From Pseudomonas argentinensis (lineage in GTDB: Bacteria > Pseudomonadota > Gammaproteobacteria > Pseudomonadales > Pseudomonadaceae): a DNA stretch of 64,000 bases. A model generated the notes under the pieces. The model was not told the DNA's origin. It searched no databases and saw only the letters and a list, made by a program, of their open reading frames with translations. Position 1 is the stretch's first letter. Each line of letters starts with the position of its first letter. The stretch spans positions 558,001 through 622,000 of the forward strand of contig NZ_CP056087.1 in NCBI RefSeq assembly GCF_001839655.2, written 5' to 3'. The translations under genes were made by a program, and so were the position numbers. Of the stretch, positions 52,870 through 60,251 are shown in pieces.

Positions 52870-53958
52870 TCAGACCAAGTGGCGCATACGGATGGCGGCG
52901 TCCACCAGCATGCGTTCGGTGCCAGCCCAGCCCAGGCAACCGTCGGTGATGGATACGCCATAGCGAAGCTCGCCGCCGAGGCTCTGGGCACCGTCGAACA
53001 GGTGGCTTTCGATCATCACCGCACGCAGGGCGCCGTCGCCGGCCAGGCGCTGGTCGAGCACGCTGCTCAGCACCTCGGGCTGGCGCAACGGGTTCTTGCC
53101 GCTGTTGGCGTGGCTGCAGTCGACCATGATGCGTGGCGCGATGCCCTGGCGCTCCAGCTCGGCGCGGGCCGTGGCGACGCTGGCGGCGTCATGGTTCGGC
53201 CCGCCGTGGCCGCCGCGCAACACCAGGTGGGTGTCCGGGTTGCCGTGGGTCTGCACCAGCGCCGGGCGGCCATGCGCATCGACGCCGAAGTGCTGGTGAG
53301 CATGGGCCGCCGAGCGTATGGCGTCGCAGGCGATGCCGAGGCTGCCGTCGGTGCCGTTCTTGAAGCCCACCGGCATCTCCAGGCCACTGACCAGCTCGCG
53401 GTGCACCTGGGATTCACTGGTGCGCGCGCCAATCGCCGCCCAGCCGAGCAGGTCGTCGAAGTAACCGGCCACCAGGGGCTGCAGAATCTCACTGGCCAGT
53501 GGCACGCCCAGCTCGAGCATGCGCAGCATCAATTTCCGCGAGCGGCGCAGGCCTTCGGCCATGTCGCCGCTGCCGTCCAGCGCCGGGTCGTAGACCAGGC
53601 CCTTCCAGCCCACCGTGGTGCGCGGCTTCTCGACGTAGGCGCGCATCACCAGCAGCAGGCGATCACCCACCCGCTGGCTCAGCGCAGCCAGGCGCTCGGC
53701 GTATTCGAGTACCGCGGCATCGTCGTGCAGGGAGCAGGGGCCGACCACCACCAGCAGGCGCGGGTCGTGACCATCGAGAATGGCGCGGATCGACTGGCGC
53801 TGTTGCTGCACCTGACGCGCAAGGGTAGGGGACAGCGGCAGTTCTTCGCGCAACTGCACGGCGGTTGGCAGGGGCGAAGCGTGGCGGCGGGATGGCTGGG
53901 CGACCAGGTGCAGGTCGGCGGCTTTGGCGGTGGAGCGGGAATTGACGGCTACGGACAT
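52870..53958 (-). CDS. aroF: 3-deoxy-7-phosphoheptulonate (DAHP) synthase, class I
   Basis: A 362-residue enzyme that condenses phosphoenolpyruvate and erythrose-4-phosphate, the first step to all aromatic amino acids. The signature VVVGPCSLHD is near residue 71 and KPRTTVGWKGL near residue 112; the C-terminal RYGVSITDGCLGW is typical. It shows similarity to the Phe/Tyr-type isozymes; which amino acid inhibits it cannot be told. Upstream are two aromatic-rich leader ORFs and a terminator (54002-54369), pointing to attenuation control. The symbol is tentative among aroF/G/H. Confidence 0.9.
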   Translation of the reverse strand: MSVAVNSRSTAKAADLHLVAQPSRRHASPLPTAVQLREELPLSPTLARQVQQQRQSIRAILDGHDPRLLVVVGPCSLHDDAAVLEYAERLAALSQRVGDRLLLVMRAYVEKPRTTVGWKGLVYDPALDGSGDMAEGLRRSRKLMLRMLELGVPLASEILQPLVAGYFDDLLGWAAIGARTSESQVHRELVSGLEMPVGFKNGTDGSLGIACDAIRSAAHAHQHFGVDAHGRPALVQTHGNPDTHLVLRGGHGGPNHDAASVATARAELERQGIAPRIMVDCSHANSGKNPLRQPEVLSSVLDQRLAGDGALRAVMIESHLFDGAQSLGGELRYGVSITDGCLGWAGTERMLVDAAIRMRHLV

Positions 53959-54001
53959 GGTGATTTCCTCGGCCGGCGCGGACGTTACCGCGCGCGGCGC
54001 A

Positions 54002-54115
54002 CTATCGGGCTCGATGGGATGTTCGATTGAGTGGTTGAGCGGCGTGAGCGCCGGTAAATCGCCAGCTGTAGCGGTAATAGGTCTGGTAGGTGCTGCAGTT
54101 GATATAGGCGGTCAT
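54002..54115 (-). CDS. Aromatic-rich small ORF between attenuator and DAHP synthase gene
   Basis: A 37-codon ORF starting MTAYINCSTYQTYYRYSWRF: five Tyr, one Trp and one Phe lie in the first 20 codons. A GAGGA ribosome binding site is nine bases before ATG 54115. It lies after the terminator hairpin and ends 43 bases before the DAHP synthase start. It could be a second leader peptide controlling translation or rho access, or a small conserved protein. I do not recognise it as a known peptide. Confidence 0.6.
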   Translation of the reverse strand: MTAYINCSTYQTYYRYSWRFTGAHAAQPLNRTSHRAR

Positions 54116-54148
54116 GATGAAATCCTCGTTGGAAAATCTGTGTGCCGG

Positions 54149-54187
54149 AAAAACAAAACCCCCGGTCGGGAGGCCGACCGGGGGTTT
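54149..54187 (-). terminator. Attenuator terminator of the DAHP synthase gene
   Basis: A perfect 14-bp stem, AAACCCCCGGTCGG and CCGACCGGGGGTTT, with a 4-base loop, followed on the minus strand by TTTTGTTTTT. It lies 50 bases after the stop of the aromatic leader peptide and before the structural gene, the position of a transcription attenuator. Confidence 0.85.
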
Positions 54188-54237
54188 CGAGAAACTGTCT
54201 GGTGGCGACCCTGAGTTGCTAGGGCGCCTGTGGGGTA

Positions 54238-54369
54238 TCAGACGCGCCTGTGGCTAAACCAATACCCATAAAAATACGCGGCCGCCGCGACCACGGATGC
54301 CTGGGCACGCGCCATCACGATGCAGGCTGCATCGAGGCGGGTGGCGTTCAGGATCAGGGATGTGGACAT
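54238..54369 (-). CDS. Aromatic leader peptide of the DAHP synthase gene
   Basis: A 43-codon ORF starting MSTSLILNATRLDAA and ending YFYGYWFSHRRV. Codons 32-38 read Tyr-Phe-Tyr-Gly-Tyr-Trp-Phe, six aromatic codons out of seven, just before the end. A GGAG ribosome binding site is about seven bases before ATG 54369. GGGTAT, inside the aromatic codons, can pair with ATACCC just past the stop. This is the classic layout of ribosome-mediated attenuation that senses charged tRNA for Phe, Tyr and Trp. Confidence 0.75.
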   Translation of the reverse strand: MSTSLILNATRLDAACIVMARAQASVVAAAAYFYGYWFSHRRV

Positions 54370-54500
54370 GTGCGGCTCCGTTGAATGGGCTCGAAAGTAA
54401 TCCAGGGTGTGAGCGATTGCAAGCCTTGGAATCGCTTCACGATCTGCTGCGTGCCGCTTGCAGCCGTTTCATGTACGGCTGCAAAAAGGCGGAAGCGGCC

Positions 54501-54585
54501 GCAAGCTGCAAGCCCCAAGCTACAAGTTAAAAGCAGTCCGCAGTGCTCTAGCTTCTTCTTGCAGCTTGAGGCTTGAGGCTTGAAG
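54501..54585. repeat. Inverted arrays of degenerate heptamers
   Basis: Four 7-base units of the form CAAGCTG (54502-54529) face four units of the form CTTGAGG (54558-54585), giving a long imperfect hairpin. The rest of 54370-54642 holds no gene. A weak minus-strand promoter may lie at 54417-54422 (TTGCAA) before the leader. Confidence 0.6.
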
Positions 54586-54642
54586 CTCGATGTCCGCTTC
54601 TGCCTTGCATCGGCCAAGGCCTGGCTCTGGCCTGCCAGGTGC

Positions 54643-55221
54643 TCAGGTTTCCTGCCTGCCGATCCACTTGTCCACCTGGGGCGCCTCGTAGCCTTCGATG
54701 GCCGCCAACAGCGCCTCGATATCCTGCTCGACGATCAGCATCTGGCGGTGCGGTGCCTTGACGAAGGCTTCGCCGACCATATGATCGAGAAACCCGGCGA
54801 GGCGGTCGTAATAGCCGTTGATATTGAGCAGCGCGCAGGGCTTCTGGTGGTGGCCGAGCTGCGCCCAGGTCCACACCTCGAACAGCTCTTCCAGCGTACC
54901 GACGCCGCCAGGCAGGGCGATAAAGCCGTCCGACAGCTCGGCCATCAGCGCCTTGCGCTGGTGCATGGAGTCGACGATGCGCAGGTCGTCGAGGCCGGTG
55001 TGGGCCACCTCCTTCTCCCACAGCGAACGGGGGATCACGCCGATCACTTCGCCGCCGGCTTGCAGCGCTGCGTTGGCCACCGCGCCCATCAGGCCGACGG
55101 AGGCGCCGCCGTACACCAGGCCGACGCCCGCCTTGGCGAGTGCCTGGCCGAGGCGGGTAGCGGCCTCGAGATAGACGGGATTGGTGCCCGCATTGGAGCC
55201 ACAGAAAATGCACAGGCGCAT
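54643..55221 (-). CDS. LOG-family nucleotide phosphoribohydrolase (TIGR00730 type)
   Basis: A 192-residue Rossmann-like protein with the LOG motif PGGVGTLEE near residue 105 and MHQRKALM near residue 90. Family members split a nucleoside 5'-monophosphate into base and ribose-5-phosphate, including cytokinin precursors in some bacteria. Start ATG 55221 ([12 protein letters not shown]), preceded by GGGAG; an in-frame upstream start at 55287 would overlap the divergent promoter. Confidence 0.88.
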   Translation of the reverse strand: MRLCIFCGSNAGTNPVYLEAATRLGQALAKAGVGLVYGGASVGLMGAVANAALQAGGEVIGVIPRSLWEKEVAHTGLDDLRIVDSMHQRKALMAELSDGFIALPGGVGTLEELFEVWTWAQLGHHQKPCALLNINGYYDRLAGFLDHMVGEAFVKAPHRQMLIVEQDIEALLAAIEGYEAPQVDKWIGRQET

Positions 55222-55333
55222 CGAAAAATCTCCCTGGTGATTAGGCATGCAAACCAGCGACCTTAGCAGACGAGCGGGGCAGCGCACGACCGCCCGCTGC
55301 TACAATGCCGGCTTTGCCCAGCCGGATTGCGCC

Positions 55334-56341
55334 ATGACCGACACCGTCCATTTCCCTCTCGCCGCCGTGGTCGGCGCCGACTCGCTGAAGTTGGCGCTGT
55401 GCCTGGTGGCGGTCGATCCGGCGATTGGCGGCGTGCTGATCGAAGGCCCGCGGGGCATGGCCAAATCGACCCTGGCCCGCGGCCTGGCCGCGCTGCTGGA
55501 GAGCGGCGTGTTCGTCACCCTGCCGCTGGGCGCCAGCGAGGAGCGCATCGTCGGCACCCTCGATCTTGACGCCGCACTGGGCGAGAGCCGTGCGCAGTTC
55601 TCGCCCGGTTTGCTGAGCAAGGCCGATGGCGGCGTGCTGTACGTCGATGAGGTCAATCTGCTGCCCGATCACCTGGTCGACCTGCTGCTCGATGCCGCGG
55701 CCAGCGGCATCAACCACGTCGAGCGCGATGGGATCTCCCATCGCCACGCGGCGCGCTTCATTCTGATCGGCACCATGAACGCCGAAGAGGGCGAGCTGCG
55801 CCCGCAGCTGCTCGACCGCTTCGGTCTCAACCTGGCGCTGGATGGCCAGCCGCAGCCGGGGGCGCGGGCCGAGATCGTCCGCCGTCGCCTGGCCTTCGAT
55901 GCCGACCCGAAGGCCTTTATCGCCAAGTGGGCCGAGCAACAGCAGGCGCTGGCCGAGCGTTGTGAACGGGCGCGCGGGCGCGTGGCGAGTATTCCGCTCG
56001 ATGACAGGGCGCTGGAGGCGATCACCGGGCGCTGCTTTGCGGCCGGCGTCGATGGGCTGCGTGCCGATCTGGTCTGGCTGCGTGCCGCCCGTGCCCATGC
56101 GGCCTGGCGCGGCGCCGACGCCATCATTGAGGAGGATATCGAGGCCGTGGCCGACTTCGTGCTGCGTCATCGCCGTCGCCACACGCCGCCCCAGCAGCAG
56201 GCGCAACCGCCGGCCAGCCCGCCGCCCCGGGCGCCGAGTGAGCAACCCGGTGCAGGCGAAGGCCAGTGGGGCGAGCTGCCAGCGCAGGCGCAAGTCACCG
56301 GTGAGCGACGTGAGCCGCCGCGCTGGTCAAAAAAGCCCTAG
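55334..56341 (+). CDS. ChlI-like AAA+ ATPase (magnesium/cobalt chelatase subunit type)
   Basis: A 335-residue AAA+ protein. Walker A is GPRGMAKST near residue 38 and Walker B is GVLYVDEVNLL near residue 100; arginine fingers lie in ELRPQLLDRFGL. The C-terminus is a Pro/Gln-rich linker, as in chelatase subunits that end before a VWA partner. It is the likely motor subunit serving CobN, since no CobS/CobT is seen here. Start ATG 55334. Confidence 0.87.
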   Translation: MTDTVHFPLAAVVGADSLKLALCLVAVDPAIGGVLIEGPRGMAKSTLARGLAALLESGVFVTLPLGASEERIVGTLDLDAALGESRAQFSPGLLSKADGGVLYVDEVNLLPDHLVDLLLDAAASGINHVERDGISHRHAARFILIGTMNAEEGELRPQLLDRFGLNLALDGQPQPGARAEIVRRRLAFDADPKAFIAKWAEQQQALAERCERARGRVASIPLDDRALEAITGRCFAAGVDGLRADLVWLRAARAHAAWRGADAIIEEDIEAVADFVLRHRRRHTPPQQQAQPPASPPPRAPSEQPGAGEGQWGELPAQAQVTGERREPPRWSKKP

Positions 56342-56460
56342 GCATTCCCCCGCGCGCCAAGGCGGGGACGGATGCCAGACCCACACCAGGCAAACATTCA
56401 GGCGGGCGCAGCGGTGCCAAGCGGCGCGGCGACAGCGGCGCCATCGACTGGCTCGCCACC

Positions 56461-57015
56461 TTGCTGCAAGGCAAGCCCACTCGCCGTACTGATCTGCAAC
56501 GCCGGCCGCGCGGCAAGGCACCCACCCAGCTATGGCTGATCGTCGTCGACGCCTCGGCCTCGACCCGACGCCATGGCGCGCTGAGCAAGGCCAAGGGCCT
56601 GCTCGCCGAAATGTTCGAGCGCGCCTATCGGGCGCGCGCGCGCATCGCCATGATCGACGCCCATGGCGCCCAGCCGCAGTGGCACTGGCAGGGCCAGAAA
56701 GCCTCTGCTGCCCTGCAGCAGTGGTTGAGCGAACTCGGCGCTGGCGGCGGCAGCCCGTTAATCCCCGCGCTGCAGCAGGCCCGCGACTGGCTGCAGCGTC
56801 GGCAACGCCTCAAACCCGGCGAGGCGCAACGCCTGCTGGTGATTACCGACGGGCGCCTGCGCGAATGGCCGGCGCTACCCGCCAGCCCGTGCCCGGCCAC
56901 CCTGGTGGATATCGAATGCGCGCCGATCCGTCTGGGGCGCGCGGTGCAACTGGCGGGTGAGCTGGGGGCGGACTATTGCCATATCGAGGCGCTGCCCCAG
57001 CTATCGCAGCTCTGA
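56461..57015 (+). CDS. VWA-domain chelatase subunit (ChlD-like), probably frameshifted at its 5' end
   Basis: The ORF from TTG 56461 encodes 184 residues with a von Willebrand A fold: the MIDAS motif DASAS near residue 30, GGSPLIPAL and TDGR. Coding in the same frame continues upstream to 56314 (GKHSGGRSGAKRRGDSG, then AIDWLATLLQ) without an ATG or GTG. A natural start, GTG 56301 or 56310 (SRRAGQKSPRHSP), is one base out of frame. One extra base near 56345-56375 would explain this. With the preceding ATPase it would partner CobN. Confidence 0.7.
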   Translation: MLQGKPTRRTDLQRRPRGKAPTQLWLIVVDASASTRRHGALSKAKGLLAEMFERAYRARARIAMIDAHGAQPQWHWQGQKASAALQQWLSELGAGGGSPLIPALQQARDWLQRRQRLKPGEAQRLLVITDGRLREWPALPASPCPATLVDIECAPIRLGRAVQLAGELGADYCHIEALPQLSQL

Positions 57016-57081
57016 GCGTCCCTGGCCGGCAAGGCGTTGGCGTAGACTGGCGCGCTCACTCAGCAACAGGTCCTCTCCTCG

Positions 57082-58398
57082 ATGCATACCCTCGACCAAT
57101 TGCGTTCCGGCCAGCTCAAGGGCATCAGCCGCCTGGATCTGTCCGCGTCGCTGGAACAGTTTCCCGAGGAAATCTTCGCCCTGGCCGACAGCCTGGAAGT
57201 GCTCAACCTGAGCGGCAACCGGCTGAGCGATCTGCCCAAGGACCTGCACCGGCTGCATCGCCTGCAGGTGCTGTTCTGCTCGAACAACCACTTCGAGCAT
57301 GTGCCGGAGTCGGTGGGCCGCTGCCCGTCGCTGCGTATGGTCGGCTTCAAGTCCAACCGTATTCGTGAGCTGCCTGCGGGGGCGCTGCCGCCGCGCCTGC
57401 GCTGGCTGATCCTGACCGACAACTGCCTGGAAACCCTGCCCGAGGCGCTCGGCGACTGCCGTGAGCTGCAGAAGCTGATGCTGGCCGGCAATCGCCTGCG
57501 GGCGCTGCCAGCGAGCCTGGCAAAGCTGCACAAGCTGGAGCTGCTGCGCATCGCGGCCAACCGGTTGCCTGCCTTGCCGGATTTCCTGCTGCAGCTGCCC
57601 AGCCTGGCGTGGCTGGCCTATGCGGGCAATCCCTTCGCCGAGGCTGGCGCACCCGAGTCGCGAGCGCCCGATGTGCGCTGGGCCGATCTGCAGTTGGGCG
57701 AGGTGCTGGGCCAGGGCGCATCCGGGATCATTCACCGCGCGGATTGGCAGCGGGCCGATGGCAGCAACGAGGCCGTGGCTCTTAAGCTGTTCAAGGGGCA
57801 GATGACCAGCGACGGCACGCCGCAGAGCGAAATGGCCGCGTGCCTGACCGTGGGGCAGCATGCGAATCTGATCGGCGCCATTGCTCGCCTCATTGAGCAC
57901 CCGCAGGGCGAACCGGGCTTGCTGTTGAGCCTGGTCGAGCCGCGCTTCAGCATCCTGGCCGGGCCGCCGAGCCTGGAAAGCTGCAGCCGCGATGTCTATC
58001 CGCGCGACTGGCGCCTGCCGTTCGCCCAGGCCCTGCGCGTAGCCAGCGGGATCGCCTCGGCCCTGCGCCACCTGCACGCCCGCGGCGTGACCCATGGCGA
58101 CCTGTACGGCCACAACATCCTGATCGACGAGGCCGGCAATGCGCTGCTTGGCGACTTCGGCGCTGCGTCCTCTCTACCTGCTGCTGCGCCGTCGCAGCAT
58201 GGGTTGCTGCAACGTATCGAGGTGCGGGCGTTCGGCATTCTGCTCGAGGAGCTGATGCAGCGCTGCGAGGTGCCGGCCGAGCATGCCGCGCAGTTGGCCG
58301 AGCTGGTGCGGCGTTGCCAGCAACCCCAGGTGAGCGAGCGCCCGGATTTCATCGGGCTCGACGGCGCCCTGGCAGCGCTGCGCGAGGGCCACGCCTAA
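57082..58398 (+). CDS. Leucine-rich-repeat protein with a C-terminal protein kinase domain
   Basis: A 438-residue protein. Residues 30-200 form about seven leucine-rich repeats of 22-24 residues (LEVLNLSGNRLSDLP and similar). Residues 215-435 are a eukaryotic-type kinase: glycine loop GQGASG, VALKLFKG with the lysine, catalytic loop THGDLYGHN and DFGAA. HGD replaces the usual HRD. No signal peptide or membrane segment is seen, so it is cytoplasmic. It follows the chelatase genes by 66 bases. Target unknown. Confidence 0.85.
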   Translation: MHTLDQLRSGQLKGISRLDLSASLEQFPEEIFALADSLEVLNLSGNRLSDLPKDLHRLHRLQVLFCSNNHFEHVPESVGRCPSLRMVGFKSNRIRELPAGALPPRLRWLILTDNCLETLPEALGDCRELQKLMLAGNRLRALPASLAKLHKLELLRIAANRLPALPDFLLQLPSLAWLAYAGNPFAEAGAPESRAPDVRWADLQLGEVLGQGASGIIHRADWQRADGSNEAVALKLFKGQMTSDGTPQSEMAACLTVGQHANLIGAIARLIEHPQGEPGLLLSLVEPRFSILAGPPSLESCSRDVYPRDWRLPFAQALRVASGIASALRHLHARGVTHGDLYGHNILIDEAGNALLGDFGAASSLPAAAPSQHGLLQRIEVRAFGILLEELMQRCEVPAEHAAQLAELVRRCQQPQVSERPDFIGLDGALAALREGHA

Positions 58399-58420
58399 GC
58401 GGCGGAGCCAAGTCCGACGG

Positions 58421-59737
58421 TCAGGTCATCGGCTCATCCAGCGAACGCTTCGACGACTCCGGCAGCGCCAGGCCGCCGGCCAGGGCCTGCAGGGCAATGG
58501 CGATCAGGTAGAAGGCCGGGGACATGCGGTTGCCGGTCGCCTCGATCAGCCAGGTAGCCACCAGCGGCGCGGTGCCGCCGAACACCGTGTAGGCCAGATT
58601 GTAGGTGAAGGCCGAGGCTGTGTAGCGCACCCGGGTGGGAAATTGCTCGGAGAGCAGCACGGCGGTCACCACACCGCAGATCACCGCACCAACGGCCAAT
58701 AGCATGGCGCCAACGGCCGAGGCCAGCAGGGTGCCGGAAGCGGCCAGGGTGAAGGCTGGGTACACCGCGACGATCAGCGCGATGCCGGCGGTGAGAATGG
58801 TGCGTCGGCGGCCGACGCGATCCGAGTAGCGGCCCACGAATGGGCACAGCAGGGCGGCGAAGAACAGCGCCATCAGGCTGGCGAGCAGGGCGGTCGGCCG
58901 TGCGGCACCGCCGACCACCTGCATGTAGGTGGTCAGGTAGGTGGTGAACATGTAGAACGACAGCGCCGTGGCGGAGATGAACGCCGACAGGCACAGCACG
59001 GTACCGCCGTGCTCGCGCAGGGTTTCGCGCAACGGCGAATGCTCGGGATGTGGTTGCGCCGCCAGGGCCTGGAAGGCTGGCGACTCGTCCAGACGCAGGC
59101 GCATGTACAGGCCGACCAGGCCCAGGGGTGCGGCGATCAGGAACGGCACGCGCCAGCCCCAGGCCTGCATCTGCGCTTCGTCCAGCCAGATGCCCATGCC
59201 GAACACCAGCGCGGCCGCGCAGGCGAAGGCGGCGAAGGTGGACACCGGCACGAAGCTGCCGTAGCGGGCCTTCTGCTCGGTGGGCGCATGTTCCATGACG
59301 AAGGCGCAGGCGCCGGCGTATTCGCCACCGGCGGAGAAGCCTTGCAGGCAGCGCGCCAGGGCCAGCAGCAGCGGCGCGACCAGGCCGATGCTGGCGTAGG
59401 TGGGCAGCAGGCCGATCAGGGTGGTGGCGCCGGCCATCAGCAGCACGGTGATCGACAGCACGCGCTTGCGGCCGATACGGTCGCCGAGAATGCCGAACAC
59501 GATGCCGCCCAGCGGGCGCAGTGCGAACGACACGGCGAATACCGCGAAGGTCTGCAGCAGCGCCAGGGTCGGGTTGCCCGGTGGGAAGAACAGCGAGGCG
59601 ATGGTCACGGCAAGAAAGCCGTAGACCGCGAAGTCGAACCATTCGACGAAGTTGCCGATGGCCGAGGCGGCGATCACCTTGCGCAAGGTGCGCAGATCGA
59701 CCGGCACAGCCGATTGTGGATAAGTCGTGACGCCCAT
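58421..59737 (-). CDS. MFS transporter, metabolite:H+ symporter (MHS/ProP) family
   Basis: A 438-residue protein with twelve predicted membrane segments. The family motifs are present: [18 protein letters not shown] near residue 24, [10 protein letters not shown] near residue 83 and [11 protein letters not shown] near residue 300. Substrates in this family include proline, betaine, ketoglutarate and citrate; this one cannot be assigned. It converges on the LRR-kinase gene with only 22 bases between stops and no visible terminator. Confidence 0.87.
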   Translation of the reverse strand: MGVTTYPQSAVPVDLRTLRKVIAASAIGNFVEWFDFAVYGFLAVTIASLFFPPGNPTLALLQTFAVFAVSFALRPLGGIVFGILGDRIGRKRVLSITVLLMAGATTLIGLLPTYASIGLVAPLLLALARCLQGFSAGGEYAGACAFVMEHAPTEQKARYGSFVPVSTFAAFACAAALVFGMGIWLDEAQMQAWGWRVPFLIAAPLGLVGLYMRLRLDESPAFQALAAQPHPEHSPLRETLREHGGTVLCLSAFISATALSFYMFTTYLTTYMQVVGGAARPTALLASLMALFFAALLCPFVGRYSDRVGRRRTILTAGIALIVAVYPAFTLAASGTLLASAVGAMLLAVGAVICGVVTAVLLSEQFPTRVRYTASAFTYNLAYTVFGGTAPLVATWLIEATGNRMSPAFYLIAIALQALAGGLALPESSKRSLDEPMT

Positions 59738-59952
59738 GGCGGCCTCCGCGCGATTACTCCAACGTGCGGACGCGCCTGGCTCGGGCCTTGGCGTCCATCT
59801 GTGGATAACTTACTTCGTGCGCTGAATGCGGCGGGCTGTGAGTACGACCTGAGGGTATTCGTGAGCGACAGCGAACCCTTGAGCGCCTTGCTATTGGCGA
59901 ATCATCGGTCTCGGCGTGTGAACAATGGTGGATAAGCGTCGCGTTAGCCACC

Positions 59953-60002
59953 CGTGGGAACGGGCCATGCCCGTGATTTCGCGCGCATGGCGCGCTCCCA
60001 CA
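59953..60002. repeat. Paired REP element
   Basis: Two facing GC-rich units: CGTGGGAACGGGCCATGCCC and GCATGGCGCGCTCCCACA, separated by ATTTCGC. This is the Pseudomonas REP pattern with GGGC-cat-GCCC stems. Confidence 0.75.
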
Positions 60003-60039
60003 TAGGGCGGCCCTGAGCACCCTAGCCCGATCCAGCGCA

Positions 60040-60150
60040 GCTCCTAGGGCGGACCGGGACGCCGGCCGCTCGTAGCGAAGCGAACAGTCCACCAGAGCAT
60101 GCCGATCCTGGCACAACGACACGGCGTACTGCTTCGCGAGTACGCCCCAC
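60040..60150 (-). repeat. Diverged relative of the 180-bp cobW-cobN repeat
   Basis: On the minus strand it shares GCGAAGCAGTACGCCG, TTGTGC, GCATG, GGACTGTT and GTCCGCCCTA with the 46741 repeat, in the same order. Spacing differs, so it is a diverged dispersed copy. Confidence 0.55.
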
Positions 60151-60168
60151 GGCGCTGGTACATCGGGT

Positions 60169-60197
60169 GTAGGAGCGGGCCATGCCCGCGAATCGCG
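60169..60197. repeat. Single REP element
   Basis: GTAGGAGCGGGCCATGCCCG followed by CGAATCGCG, matching the common Pseudomonas REP unit with a GCGGGC/GCCCGC stem. Confidence 0.75.
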
Positions 60198-60202
60198 CCC
60201 AC

Positions 60203-60229
60203 AAAAAAGCCGACCCAGAGGTCGGCTTT
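60203..60229 (-). terminator. Terminator of the aldehyde dehydrogenase gene
   Basis: A perfect 10-bp stem, AAAGCCGACC and GGTCGGCTTT, with a 4-base loop. On the minus strand it is followed by a T-run. It lies 22 bases after the dehydrogenase stop. Confidence 0.88.
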
Positions 60230-60251
60230 CTCGTTGCAGCGCAGCGGGTGC

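Larger units (their letters stand above)
59738..60251. other. Repeat-rich intergenic region
   Basis: 514 bp without a gene. It holds DnaA boxes at 59715 (inside the transporter start) and 59800, a double REP at 59953-60002, a relative of the cobW-cobN repeat at 60040-60150, a single REP at 60169-60197 and a terminator at 60203-60229. Confidence 0.6.
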
